Positions 31,295 through 40,459 of a DNA stretch of 48,101 bases are shown here, piece after piece; within the stretch, counting starts at the first letter, position 1; each line of letters starts with the position of its first letter. This DNA is from Opitutales bacterium (GTDB lineage Bacteria; Verrucomicrobiota; Verrucomicrobiia; Opitutales; Opitutaceae). The position numbers and the translations under genes are program-made. The stretch lies in assembly GCA_900299415.1 (NCBI GenBank), contig OMJT01000188.1:1-48101 (forward strand), given 5' to 3'. Under the pieces are notes generated by a model. That model did not search any database, had not been told where the DNA came from, and saw nothing but the letters and a program-made list of their open reading frames with translations.

Positions 31295-32281
31295 TCACTT
31301 GTACTCGGACACCTTGATCCTGCCGCTGATGATGTCGGCCTTGGCCTGCTTCAGGCGGGCCTCGATCGCGGGGGTCAGGATGGTCCGATTGTACTGGTCG
31401 AGGGCGAAGTCGACACCGTCCTCCTTGAGGCCGAGCGAAAGCTGGCCGGCCTTCCAGGTGCCGGCGCGGGCGGTGGTGAAGGCATTGAAGACCGCGACAT
31501 CGACGCGCTTGACCGCGGAGGTGAGGACGCTGCCGGGCTGGAGGTAGTTCTGGTTGCTGTCGCAGCCGATGCTCAGCTTGCCGGCATCCTTGGCCGCCTG
31601 CATCACGCCCGTGCCGGTGGCACCGGCGGCGTGGAAGATCACGTCGGCGCCGCGGCCGATCTGGCTCTTCGCCAGCTCCGCGCCCTTCGACGGGTCGCTC
31701 CAGGCGGCGGGCGTGGTGCCGGTCATGTTCTCGAAGATGTCGGCCGTGGCGTTGCCGTACTTCACGCCCTCGCGGTAGCCGAGGGCGAACTTGCGGATCA
31801 GGGGAATGTCCATGCCGCCGACGAAACCGACCTTCCCGGACTTCGAGGCGAGCGCGGCGGCCAGGCCGCAGAGAAAGGAGGACTCCTGCTCGCGGAAGAC
31901 GACCGACTGGACATTGGGCAGGTCCACGACGGCGTCGATCAGGGTGAACTTCACGTTCGGGAAATCCTTCGCGACCTTTTCGACAGCTGAGGCTTGGGTA
32001 AAGCCCACGGCCACGATCACGGTGGCGCCGCGGCGGGCGAGCTGTGCTATGGCCTGCTCGCGCTGCGCGGCGTTGGTGATCTCGAACTCGCGGTAGGCCA
32101 GGCCGGTTTCCTTCTTGAAGCGCTCGGCGCCGTCGTAGGCGGACTGGTTGAACGAGCGGTCGAACTTGCCGCCCATGTCGTACACGACGGCGGGCTGGAA
32201 GTCGGCGGCGGCCGCCGCCCGGACATTTCCGCCGACCGCAGCCAGCACGAGCGCACAGGACCAGAGGAAGGGGATTCTCAT
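31295..32281 (-). CDS. BMP-family ABC transporter substrate-binding protein
   Basis: Signal peptide; AVVYDMGGKFDRSFNQSAYDGAERFKKETG, KVGFVGGMDIPLIRKFALGYREGVKYGN, CDSNQN. Confidence 0.94.
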   Translation of the reverse strand: MRIPFLWSCALVLAAVGGNVRAAAAADFQPAVVYDMGGKFDRSFNQSAYDGAERFKKETGLAYREFEITNAAQREQAIAQLARRGATVIVAVGFTQASAVEKVAKDFPNVKFTLIDAVVDLPNVQSVVFREQESSFLCGLAAALASKSGKVGFVGGMDIPLIRKFALGYREGVKYGNATADIFENMTGTTPAAWSDPSKGAELAKSQIGRGADVIFHAAGATGTGVMQAAKDAGKLSIGCDSNQNYLQPGSVLTSAVKRVDVAVFNAFTTARAGTWKAGQLSLGLKEDGVDFALDQYNRTILTPAIEARLKQAKADIISGRIKVSEYK

Positions 32282-32340
32282 GGGGAAAGCGGCCGGAGGC
32301 TGTCCGCGGGCCCGGCCTCTGGCAACGCCGGAGTGTCTCC

Positions 32341-32847
32341 CTAGCCGGGAAACAACCGCGCCGCGGCGTGCAGCACCGCGCAGGTCAAGAGGGCCGCGGC
32401 CACGTCGTCGACCACGACCCCCCAGCCGCCGGGCAGGCGTTGCAGGCGGGAGATGCCGAGCGGCTTCAGGATGTCGAAGAGCCGGAAAAGCCCGAGCCCC
32501 GCGAGCAGGACCACCCACGCGGGCCGGGCCTCGGGAAGACGGTCCCAGCCGAGGAAGCACAGCGGCATGGCCACGAACTCATCGAGTACCACCTCGCCAG
32601 GATCGCTTTTCCCCAGCCTTTGCTCGGCCTCGCCGCAGAGGCCCACGGCGAGCAGACAGCAGGCCACGTTGAGGGTCCACACCAGCCAGGCCGGACTGAA
32701 GGCGAACGCGACGTTGAACCAGATCAGCCCGGCCACGGAGCCCCAGGTGCCGGGGGCCTTCTGTTTTCCGCAGCCCCCAACCCGGGCGAGGGCAAGGACC
32801 ACCGGCGTCGAAAGCCCGCGGGTCCACGACGTCAGGATCCCGCTCAT
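32341..32847 (-). CDS. pgpA: Phosphatidylglycerophosphatase A
   Basis: KAPGTWGSVAG, DPGEVVLDEFVAMPL, DILKPLGISRLQRLPGGWGVVVDDVAAAL. Confidence 0.95.
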   Translation of the reverse strand: MSGILTSWTRGLSTPVVLALARVGGCGKQKAPGTWGSVAGLIWFNVAFAFSPAWLVWTLNVACCLLAVGLCGEAEQRLGKSDPGEVVLDEFVAMPLCFLGWDRLPEARPAWVVLLAGLGLFRLFDILKPLGISRLQRLPGGWGVVVDDVAAALLTCAVLHAAARLFPG

Positions 32848-33437
32848 TGGTCGGTGTCCGAGAAGACCACGTCCTTGTACTGCCGGATGTAGCGCCAGCC
32901 GGACCAGATTGCGAGGAACGTGCCGGCGATGAATCCCACGAGGCCGATGCGGTGCGTCAGCTCGGTCAATCCCGAGAGGTCGGTGTCCGTGAAATAGGAC
33001 CAGTCCCAGGCGACCATCGGCGTGGCGAGCAGGAAGCCGATGGAGATCAGCTGGGTGAGAGTCTTTGTCTTGCCGCCGCGGTCGGCCGCCACGACCACGC
33101 CCTTGGCCGCCGCCACCATGCGCATGCCGGAAACGAGAAACTCGCGGCAGAGCGTGAGCAGCACGAACGACAGCGGGATCGGATAATCCCAGCCGAGCAT
33201 CGCCACCATGATGCCCAGCACCATGATCTTGTCGGCGAGGGCGTCCATCAGCTTGCCGAAGACCGTCGTGATCCCCCGCTTCCGGGCGATGTAGCCATCG
33301 AGCCAGTCGCTGATCGCCCCGGCGATGAAGAGCCAGAAGGCGAGCGAGGCCGCGCCCAGCCACGTCTGGAACATCAGCCACACGATGATGAACATCAGCG
33401 GAATGCGCGAGAGAGTGAGGATGTTCGGCAGGTTCAT
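32844..33437 (-). CDS. pgsA: CDP-diacylglycerol-glycerol-3-phosphate 3-phosphatidyltransferase
   Basis: MNLPNILTLSRIPLMF; CDP-alcohol phosphotransferase signature SDWLDGYIARKRGITTVFGKLMDALADKI. Confidence 0.95.
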   Translation of the reverse strand: MNLPNILTLSRIPLMFIIVWLMFQTWLGAASLAFWLFIAGAISDWLDGYIARKRGITTVFGKLMDALADKIMVLGIMVAMLGWDYPIPLSFVLLTLCREFLVSGMRMVAAAKGVVVAADRGGKTKTLTQLISIGFLLATPMVAWDWSYFTDTDLSGLTELTHRIGLVGFIAGTFLAIWSGWRYIRQYKDVVFSDTDQ

Positions 33438-33557
33438 CGGGGCGTCGCCTGCGCGAGAACACACCCGGGGCGGCGCCCTTGGCAAGTACGGAGCCCCGGC
33501 CCGGCGCTTTCGCTATCGCCTCGGGGAGCCTTTGCGCTTTTGTCGCGGACGTCCCCC

Positions 33558-34046
33558 ATGCGCCACTGCATCTACCCGGGAACGTTCGATCCCATCACCT
33601 ACGGCCACCTCGATGTGCTTGGCCGGGCCGCCCGGCTCTTCCACCGGGTGACCCTCGCGATCGCCCCGAATGCCGGCAAGACTCCCCTGTTCACCTCGGA
33701 GGAACGGGTCGCCATGGTAAGGCCGAACGTGGCGGCCTTCCCCAATGTCTCGGTGGTGATCTTCGACGGCCTGCTGGTCGAGTTCGCCCTGGCCCAGAAG
33801 GCCGACGCGATCATCCGCGGCCTGCGCGCCCTTTCCGACTTTGAGTTCGAGTTCAACATGGCCCTGATGAACCGGCACCTGCAGCCGGCGCTCGAGACCC
33901 TGTTTGTCATGCCCAACGAGCAGTTCAGCTACACCAGCTCCACCCTCGTGAAGCAGGTGGCAAAATACGGCGGGGACGTCTCGAATTTCGTCCCGCCCAA
34001 CGTGGCCGCCGCCCTCCGGCAGGCCTACCCCCAGCCGCCCCGCTGA
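33558..34046 (+). CDS. coaD: Phosphopantetheine adenylyltransferase
   Basis: CIYPGTFDPITYGHLDVLGRAARLF, IIRGLRALSDFEFEFNMALMNR, YTSSTLVKQVAKYGGDVSNFVP. Confidence 0.97.
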   Translation: MRHCIYPGTFDPITYGHLDVLGRAARLFHRVTLAIAPNAGKTPLFTSEERVAMVRPNVAAFPNVSVVIFDGLLVEFALAQKADAIIRGLRALSDFEFEFNMALMNRHLQPALETLFVMPNEQFSYTSSTLVKQVAKYGGDVSNFVPPNVAAALRQAYPQPPR

Positions 34047-34116
34047 CCCGGGGGGAATTTCGCCCAGCGGGGCCCCTCTCACCGGCGGCGGAAAGGGCTG
34101 TTACCCTCCGGTTTTT

Positions 34117-34148
34117 ACGGAAAATCCGTGACATCTTTTTTCTGTCAC
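34117..34148. promoter_or_regulatory. Two overlapping inverted repeats upstream of the MacAB-like operon
   Basis: ACGGA-AAA-TCCGT (34117-34129) overlapping GTGACA-N9-TGTCAC (34128-34148). Confidence 0.45.
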
Positions 34149-34263
34149 CTTTAACCAACCCTTTCGTCTTACGGGCTGGCCGGCGCACCCCGGGCTGGGT
34201 CTGCAAGTGCAAGACTTTGCCCGGTGCGAACGACCATCCCAGACCTCTCCAACACATCCCTTT

Positions 34264-35826
34264 ATGGCTAAATCAAGCGGCATCGGCGGCATCATCATCA
34301 CCCTCCTCGTCCTCGGCGCGGCCGGGTACGGCGGCTATTACTTCTACTCCAAGAAGGGCAGCCAGGAGATCGAATACTCGACCACGGCGGTCAAGAAATC
34401 CAGTGTCCGCCAGACCATCACCGCGACCGGCGCTCTGCAGACGGTCCGCCAAGTCGACGTCTCGACCCTCGTGTCGGGCGAAGTCATCGATTTCTACAAG
34501 GATTTCAACGACAAGGTCATGAAGGGCGACAAGCTCCTCCAGATCGATCCTGCCCCCTACGAACTCAAACTCAGGACCGCGCAGGCGAACTTTGATTCGA
34601 ATATGGCGTCGACGGAAAAGACGATGAACGACGCCAACCGCACCATCAAGCTGTACACGGAGAATAAACCCGCGTTGGCGACACAACAGGAATTCGAGGC
34701 GGCCCAGACTTCGCTCAAGCAGGCTGCGGCCAGCCGACTCACCAGCCAAGTCAGCTTGGATCAGGCCAAGCTCGACCTTAGCCGCACTACCATCGTCGCG
34801 CCCGAGGATGGCATCGTCCTCAACCGCGCCGTCGAAAAGGGCAAAACCGTCAATTCCAGCCAGAACTCCAGCGCTCTCTTCACCCTCGTCAACGACCTCA
34901 CGAAACTGCAGGTCAGTGCCGATGTATCTGAGGCCGATATCGGCAACGCCAAGGAGGGCCAAATGGTCGAGTTCACCGTGGATGCCTATCCGAACCGCGT
35001 TTTCCAAGGTTCGGTCCGCCAAGTCCGTACCGCGCCCAAGACCTCCAGCGGCGTGGTTTCTTACTCGTGCATCATCGACGTGCCGAACGACGACCTTTCG
35101 CTTCGCGTCGGTATGACGGCGAACCTCGCAATCATCATCGCCACGCGTCCCACCACCACTCTGGTCGTTCCCAATGCCGCCCTCCGGACCAAGATCCCGG
35201 ATGAAGTGCAGCAGGAGATGACCAAGCGCAAGGGCGCCGGCACCACCGGCACGACGGCGAATGCCAAGACCGATGCCGCTGCGCAGGGCCAGAATGGCGG
35301 ACGCGGCAACGGCGGTGATCTCGCGAACATCGATCCCAACCAGTTCCAGGGCGCCCGTGGCGGCCAAGGTGGTCCGGGCGGCGGTCAGGGTGGTGGGCGT
35401 GGCCAAGGCGGTGGTGGCCAAGGCGGTGGTGGCCGCGGCCAGGGTGGCGGCGGTCGCGGCGGTCGCGGCGGAAACGTTCCTGGCGAAGCCACTGGCATCG
35501 GTGCCAACGTGAGCATGGTACCGCGTACAGTTTACAAGTTGGTGAAAGATTCCGCGGGTAAGAAGCTGCCGGAGCCCGTCACGATCCGCCTCGGCATCTC
35601 CGACGGCACCAACACCGAGATGACAGACGCCGGCGGTCTGACCGAAGGTGATCTGCTGGTCACCTTTGTCACTCTCCCCGGATCCGCCGCGGCCCAGAAG
35701 GGCGTTCAGCAGCAAACCACGAATCCGTTTGGCCAACAGCAGGGCGGCCGTGGCGGCGGTGGCCCCGGCGGTTTTGGCGGTGGTGGCGGTGGTGGTGGCG
35801 GCGGTGGTGGTCGTGGCGGCGGTTAA
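34264..35826 (+). CDS. MacA/HlyD-type periplasmic adaptor with Gly-rich insert and Gly-rich C-terminus
   Basis: N-terminal TM; VRQTITATGALQTVRQVDVSTLVSGEV; coiled-coil hairpin; VAPEDGIVLNRAVEKGKTV; insert GGQGGPGGGQGGGRGQGGGGQGGGGRG. Confidence 0.92.
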   Translation: MAKSSGIGGIIITLLVLGAAGYGGYYFYSKKGSQEIEYSTTAVKKSSVRQTITATGALQTVRQVDVSTLVSGEVIDFYKDFNDKVMKGDKLLQIDPAPYELKLRTAQANFDSNMASTEKTMNDANRTIKLYTENKPALATQQEFEAAQTSLKQAAASRLTSQVSLDQAKLDLSRTTIVAPEDGIVLNRAVEKGKTVNSSQNSSALFTLVNDLTKLQVSADVSEADIGNAKEGQMVEFTVDAYPNRVFQGSVRQVRTAPKTSSGVVSYSCIIDVPNDDLSLRVGMTANLAIIIATRPTTTLVVPNAALRTKIPDEVQQEMTKRKGAGTTGTTANAKTDAAAQGQNGGRGNGGDLANIDPNQFQGARGGQGGPGGGQGGGRGQGGGGQGGGGRGQGGGGRGGRGGNVPGEATGIGANVSMVPRTVYKLVKDSAGKKLPEPVTIRLGISDGTNTEMTDAGGLTEGDLLVTFVTLPGSAAAQKGVQQQTTNPFGQQQGGRGGGGPGGFGGGGGGGGGGGGRGGG

Positions 35827-35881
35827 TCCCTCGTCGCTTCCAGCCCAGCTCCCCTCTTCTCTCTCCGATCACTTCCCTTCC

Positions 35882-36661
<780 letters not shown>

Positions 36662-36675
36662 TCGTCTCTTCAGCC

Positions 36676-37899
36676 ATGATGCGTTTTATTATCACGATCA
36701 AAATGGCGCTGCGCGCCCTGCGCCGCAACACCATGCGGTCCATCCTTACTGCTCTCGGCATCATTATCGGTGTCGGCGCGGTCATTGCGATGGTCAGCAT
36801 CGGAAACGGCGCCAAGGCCCAGGTGCAGAACGCCATCGCCGGTCTCGGCGATAACCTGATTATCATCTCTCCACAAAGTCAGAACACCGGCGGTGTTCGC
36901 GGGGGCGCTGGCACCGGTGTCACTCTGATTCCCGCCGATGCCGACGCCATTGTAACAGATCTGCAGGAGGGCTCCAACCGGGTCATGAGTGTCAGTCCTT
37001 ATGTGAGCGGTGGCGGCTATCAAATCTTGGCTAACGGCCTGAACTGGCGTCCCCAGTCCATGCTTGGAGTCGGACCGGACTGGCCGGACATCCGCAGTTG
37101 GAAGGTCGCCGAGGGCAATTTCTTCAGTGACGATGACGTCAAGGCCGCATCCAAGGTCTGTGTCATCGGCAAGACCGTCGCCGACACGCTTTTTCCCGAA
37201 GGCTCTGCGATCGGACAGATGATGCGCATCGGCAACATCCCGTTCAAGGTCATCGGCATCATGGATGTGAAGGGTTACAGCAACAATCAGGATCAGGACG
37301 ATGTGGTCCTGCTTCCGTACAAGAGCCACATGACCCGCCTCTCGCGCCGCACGAGCGTTAACTCCATCTACGTCAAAGCCAGAAACGAGGACGTCGTGGA
37401 ACGCGTCAAAACCGACCTCACCGACCTGATGACCCAGCGGCACAGTGGCGTGATCGACTTCCAGGTGCAGGACCAAGCGGAAATCGCGGCTCTCCGCAAT
37501 CAGGCCACCACCACCATGACCTACCTGCTCGGCGCGATCGCCGGCGTATCCCTGGTGGTCGGTGGGATCGGCATCATGAACATCATGCTTGTGTCGGTCA
37601 CTGAACGTACCCGCGAGATTGGCATCCGCCTCGCTCTCGGCGCCCACGGCAAGGACGTGCTGACCCAGTTCCTGATCGAGGCCATTCTCCTCAGCTCCCT
37701 CGGCGGCATGATGGGCGTGGCCCTCGGCATCGGTGGCTCCGAGATCGCCGGCAAATACGCCGGCTGGGCGGTCGAGCCCTCGACCCCAGCCATGGTCATC
37801 GCCGTGGTCTTCAGCTCGCTCGTCGGCGTCTTCTTCGGATTCTACCCGGCCCGCAAGGCCGCCGCGATGGACCCGATCGAGGCCCTCCGCTACGAATAA
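36676..37899 (+). CDS. MacB-type ABC transporter permease (FtsX-like)
   Basis: ALRALRRNTMRSILTALGIIIGVGAVIAMVSIGNGA; GIGIMNIMLVSVTERTREIGIRLALGA; FGFYPARKAAAMDPIEALRYE. Confidence 0.95.
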   Translation: MMRFIITIKMALRALRRNTMRSILTALGIIIGVGAVIAMVSIGNGAKAQVQNAIAGLGDNLIIISPQSQNTGGVRGGAGTGVTLIPADADAIVTDLQEGSNRVMSVSPYVSGGGYQILANGLNWRPQSMLGVGPDWPDIRSWKVAEGNFFSDDDVKAASKVCVIGKTVADTLFPEGSAIGQMMRIGNIPFKVIGIMDVKGYSNNQDQDDVVLLPYKSHMTRLSRRTSVNSIYVKARNEDVVERVKTDLTDLMTQRHSGVIDFQVQDQAEIAALRNQATTTMTYLLGAIAGVSLVVGGIGIMNIMLVSVTERTREIGIRLALGAHGKDVLTQFLIEAILLSSLGGMMGVALGIGGSEIAGKYAGWAVEPSTPAMVIAVVFSSLVGVFFGFYPARKAAAMDPIEALRYE

Positions 37900-37928
37900 G
37901 CCGGCGCCCCGCGTCGCTTCTCCTCTCC

Positions 37929-37962
37929 ACGGGCAACCGCACTTTCGCGGTTGCCCGTTTTT
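37929..37962 (+). terminator. Rho-independent terminator of the MacAB-like operon
   Basis: Perfect 12-bp stem ACGGGCAACCGC / GCGGTTGCCCGT, 6-nt loop, T-run. Confidence 0.92.
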
Positions 37963-37984
37963 CTTTGGGCGGTAGGCCTGCCCC

Positions 37985-39241
37985 GTGGATCAAGCCCGCC
38001 TCCCGTCCGCCCCCGGCCCCCGGGACCGCTTCCTCGGCTTGCTGCGTGCCGCGGTTGCGGACGGGCAACTCACCAAGCTCACCTTGGGCAAGCACCGCGG
38101 CGCCGAACCCACGCTGCGCAACCTGATGGTCCGCCCCGTCGAGCTGAAGGCCGGCCCGCACCTCAGCCTTGTCTGGCGCCACGCCACCCGCGACATCACC
38201 AAGAACCTCGCCCCCGCCGCCGCCCTTGCCGTCCTGGAGCCCCTGATCGGGGCCGACTTCCTCGATGCCCACCTCTTTACCGCCACGCAAAACGCCCAGC
38301 TTGAGTGCGGGATCGGCAAGGGCCGGCTGAAAATCATCCCACTTTCCGAAACTGCACCCAAATCTGATGGGTTGCGCGAGAATCCGCCGGTACCCGCTAC
38401 CCATGATCGCGAGCGGGCTTATCTCATCCCCGCCACGACTCCGTGGCTCAAGGACCTCGGAATCACCAACGCCGCCAGCACCGTGCGCGCGGGGCAGGTG
38501 CCAAAATTCCGCCAGATCAACAAATTCGCCGAGCTCCTCAGCCACCTCCTGCCGGAGGCCTTCCCCGACCGGCCGGTCAGTTCCCCGCTGGAGATCGCCG
38601 ACATGGGGTGCGGCAAGGGATACCTGACCTTCGGCGTCGCCGCCCTCCTCGGCCCCAAGGCCCGCGTTATCGGAGTCGAGGCCCGCCCGGAACTCGTCCG
38701 CACCTGCAACGAAGCCGCGGCCCGGCACGGCCTTTCCAACCTGACCTTTGTCGCCGGCAAAATCGCCTCGCCCCTGGTTACAAATTCCCAATCTCAAATC
38801 TCAAATTCCCAAGACGTCCTCATCGCCCTCCACGCCTGCGATACCGCGACCGACGATGCCATCGCCCACGGCATCGCGGCCGGCGCCCGGCTGATCGTAC
38901 TCTCGCCCTGCTGTCAGAAGGAGCTGCGCCCCCAGCTGGTCGCGCCCGCGGTGCTCGCCCCGGCCCTGCGCCACGGGATCTTCCAGGAACGGCAGGCAGA
39001 ATTCGTCACCGACGCCCTCCGGGCCCTGCTGCTCGAGTGGGCCGGCTACCGCACCAAGGTCTTCGAGTTCATCTCCACCGAGCACACCGCGAAAAACCTT
39101 ATGATCGCTGCCGTGCGGACCGGCGAACGTCAGGCGGTGGACTCGCCCGCCGCACAGCAGATCCGGGCCCTCGCCGCCTTTTACGGCATCCGCCGCCAGC
39201 ATCTGGCCGGGCACCTCGGTTTCCCCCTGCCGGCGGCATGA
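37985..39241 (+). CDS. SAM-dependent methyltransferase, METTL25/RRNAD1-like
   Basis: KFRQINKFAELLSHLL, IADMGCGKGYLTFGVA, VIGVEARPELV, LIALHACDTATDDAI, LSPCCQKEL. Confidence 0.85.
   Translation: MDQARLPSAPGPRDRFLGLLRAAVADGQLTKLTLGKHRGAEPTLRNLMVRPVELKAGPHLSLVWRHATRDITKNLAPAAALAVLEPLIGADFLDAHLFTATQNAQLECGIGKGRLKIIPLSETAPKSDGLRENPPVPATHDRERAYLIPATTPWLKDLGITNAASTVRAGQVPKFRQINKFAELLSHLLPEAFPDRPVSSPLEIADMGCGKGYLTFGVAALLGPKARVIGVEARPELVRTCNEAAARHGLSNLTFVAGKIASPLVTNSQSQISNSQDVLIALHACDTATDDAIAHGIAAGARLIVLSPCCQKELRPQLVAPAVLAPALRHGIFQERQAEFVTDALRALLLEWAGYRTKVFEFISTEHTAKNLMIAAVRTGERQAVDSPAAQQIRALAAFYGIRRQHLAGHLGFPLPAA
38780..38812. repeat. AT-rich short repeat insert inside the METTL25-like gene (caaattcccaatctcaaatctcaaattcccaag)
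   Basis: Two caaattccca units flanking an atctcaaatct spacer; encodes TNSQSQISNSQ; base composition departs from surrounding high-GC codons. Confidence 0.75.
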
Positions 39242-40224
39242 ACTGGACCCAACTCGACTGGCCGGCGCTCGACCGGCTGCGCGACGGTTTCCTCCACGGC
39301 GGCGCTGCCGCCGGGCCCTATTGGAAGACCACCTCGGCCCTTGCGAGCTACGACCTTACTTATGGCGAGCGCATTGCCTGGAAGTGGGACGCCGTCCTGC
39401 AAGAGCTCCGCCTGCGCAACTGGCGGCCGCCTTCCGGCGCGGTCCTCGACTGGGGCTGCGGCAGCGGCGCGGCCGCACGCCGCGTGATCGGGCATTTTGG
39501 CGCTGAGACGTTCACCGAGCTGCTGCTCTGGGACCATGAGCCGCTGGCCGTCGAGTTCGCCCAGAAAGCCGCGCAAAAGGCCTTCCCGGACCTTCGGACC
39601 TCGGCGGTCACCCCCGGTTTCCTCACCGGCGGCGATGCGCCCGGCCTCGTCGTGGTGAGCCACGTGCTCAACGAGCTTTCGGCGCCTGCCCTGGCCGAAC
39701 TCCGCGCCCTGCTCGGACGCGCGCAGGCCGTGCTCTGGGTCGAATCCGGTATCCGCGAGACCAGCCGCAAGCTCTCCGCCGAGCGCGAGCACCTGCGGGA
39801 GTCCTTCCAAGTCGCCGCCCCGTGCACCCACGCCGGGTCCTGTCCCGTGCTGGCTCCGGAGAATGAGCGCCACTGGTGCCACTTCTTCGCCCCCGTGCCC
39901 GGCGAGATCTTTGCCAACCCCGACTGGGTGAAGTTCGGCCAGCGTGCCGGCATCGACCTGCGGAGCCTGCCGTACTGCTTCCTCGCCCTCGACCGTCGCG
40001 GTGCAGGCGCCGCCACCGGCCTTTCCCGGGTCATCGGTCGCCCCGAGCACTTCAAGCCCTACGCCCGGCTGCTGAGCTGCGACGCCTCCGGCCTTGCCGA
40101 GCTGACCATCCCCAAGCGCACCGCCCCAAGCCTGTTCAAGGAACTGGACCGCGCCAAGGGCCCGTTGGTCTACCGCTGGCAGCGGCAAGGGGCTGAAATC
40201 ACGGGTGGTAAACGCCTGGGATAA
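39238..40224 (+). CDS. Rsm22/METTL17-like methyltransferase-fold protein (small ribosomal subunit)
   Basis: YWKTTSALASYDLTYGERIAWKWDAVLQEL, VLDWGCGSGAAARRV, SHVLNEL, Cys motifs CTHAGSCPVL...HWCHF...LLSCDASG; ATGA overlap with upstream gene. Confidence 0.8.
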   Translation: MNWTQLDWPALDRLRDGFLHGGAAAGPYWKTTSALASYDLTYGERIAWKWDAVLQELRLRNWRPPSGAVLDWGCGSGAAARRVIGHFGAETFTELLLWDHEPLAVEFAQKAAQKAFPDLRTSAVTPGFLTGGDAPGLVVVSHVLNELSAPALAELRALLGRAQAVLWVESGIRETSRKLSAEREHLRESFQVAAPCTHAGSCPVLAPENERHWCHFFAPVPGEIFANPDWVKFGQRAGIDLRSLPYCFLALDRRGAGAATGLSRVIGRPEHFKPYARLLSCDASGLAELTIPKRTAPSLFKELDRAKGPLVYRWQRQGAEITGGKRLG

Positions 40225-40293
40225 TCCCTCCGCCGGGGTGCTTGACTCGACCGCGCCCGCCCGCAAGGTCCTTGCCCTCACTCACCAATCACC

Positions 40294-40389
40294 ATGGGCC
40301 AACAAACCAACAAGATCATCAAGCAACGCCGTCGCGCCGCCTACCTGAAGCGCCGGAAGGCCCGGGAAGCCGCCGCCAAGAAGAAGTAA
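40294..40389 (+). CDS. 31-aa strongly basic mini-protein MGQQTNKIIKQRRRAAYLKRRKAREAAAKKK
   Basis: ATG 40294 to TAA 40389; 13 of 31 residues Lys/Arg; own terminator immediately downstream; below the ORF-track length cutoff. Confidence 0.7.
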   Translation: MGQQTNKIIKQRRRAAYLKRRKAREAAAKKK

Positions 40390-40417
40390 CGGCGGCCCCG
40401 GCCCCGAACCTCACCCG

Positions 40418-40442
40418 CGGCGGTCCTGTGACCGCCGTTTTT
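40418..40442 (+). terminator. Rho-independent terminator after the 31-aa ORF
   Basis: CGGCGGT-cctgtg-ACCGCCG + TTTTT. Confidence 0.8.
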
Positions 40443-40459
40443 CGTTTTCCGCCCGGCCC

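Noticed and set aside
35360-35480. GGTGGC-rich repeat region considered as a CRISPR or minisatellite
   Set aside because: In frame with the adaptor CDS and encodes Gly/Gln/Arg-rich sequence; no regular repeat-spacer structure.
40218-40228. GGGATAATCCC palindrome at the end of the Rsm22-like gene
   Set aside because: Overlaps the stop codon of a coding region; short and without other support.
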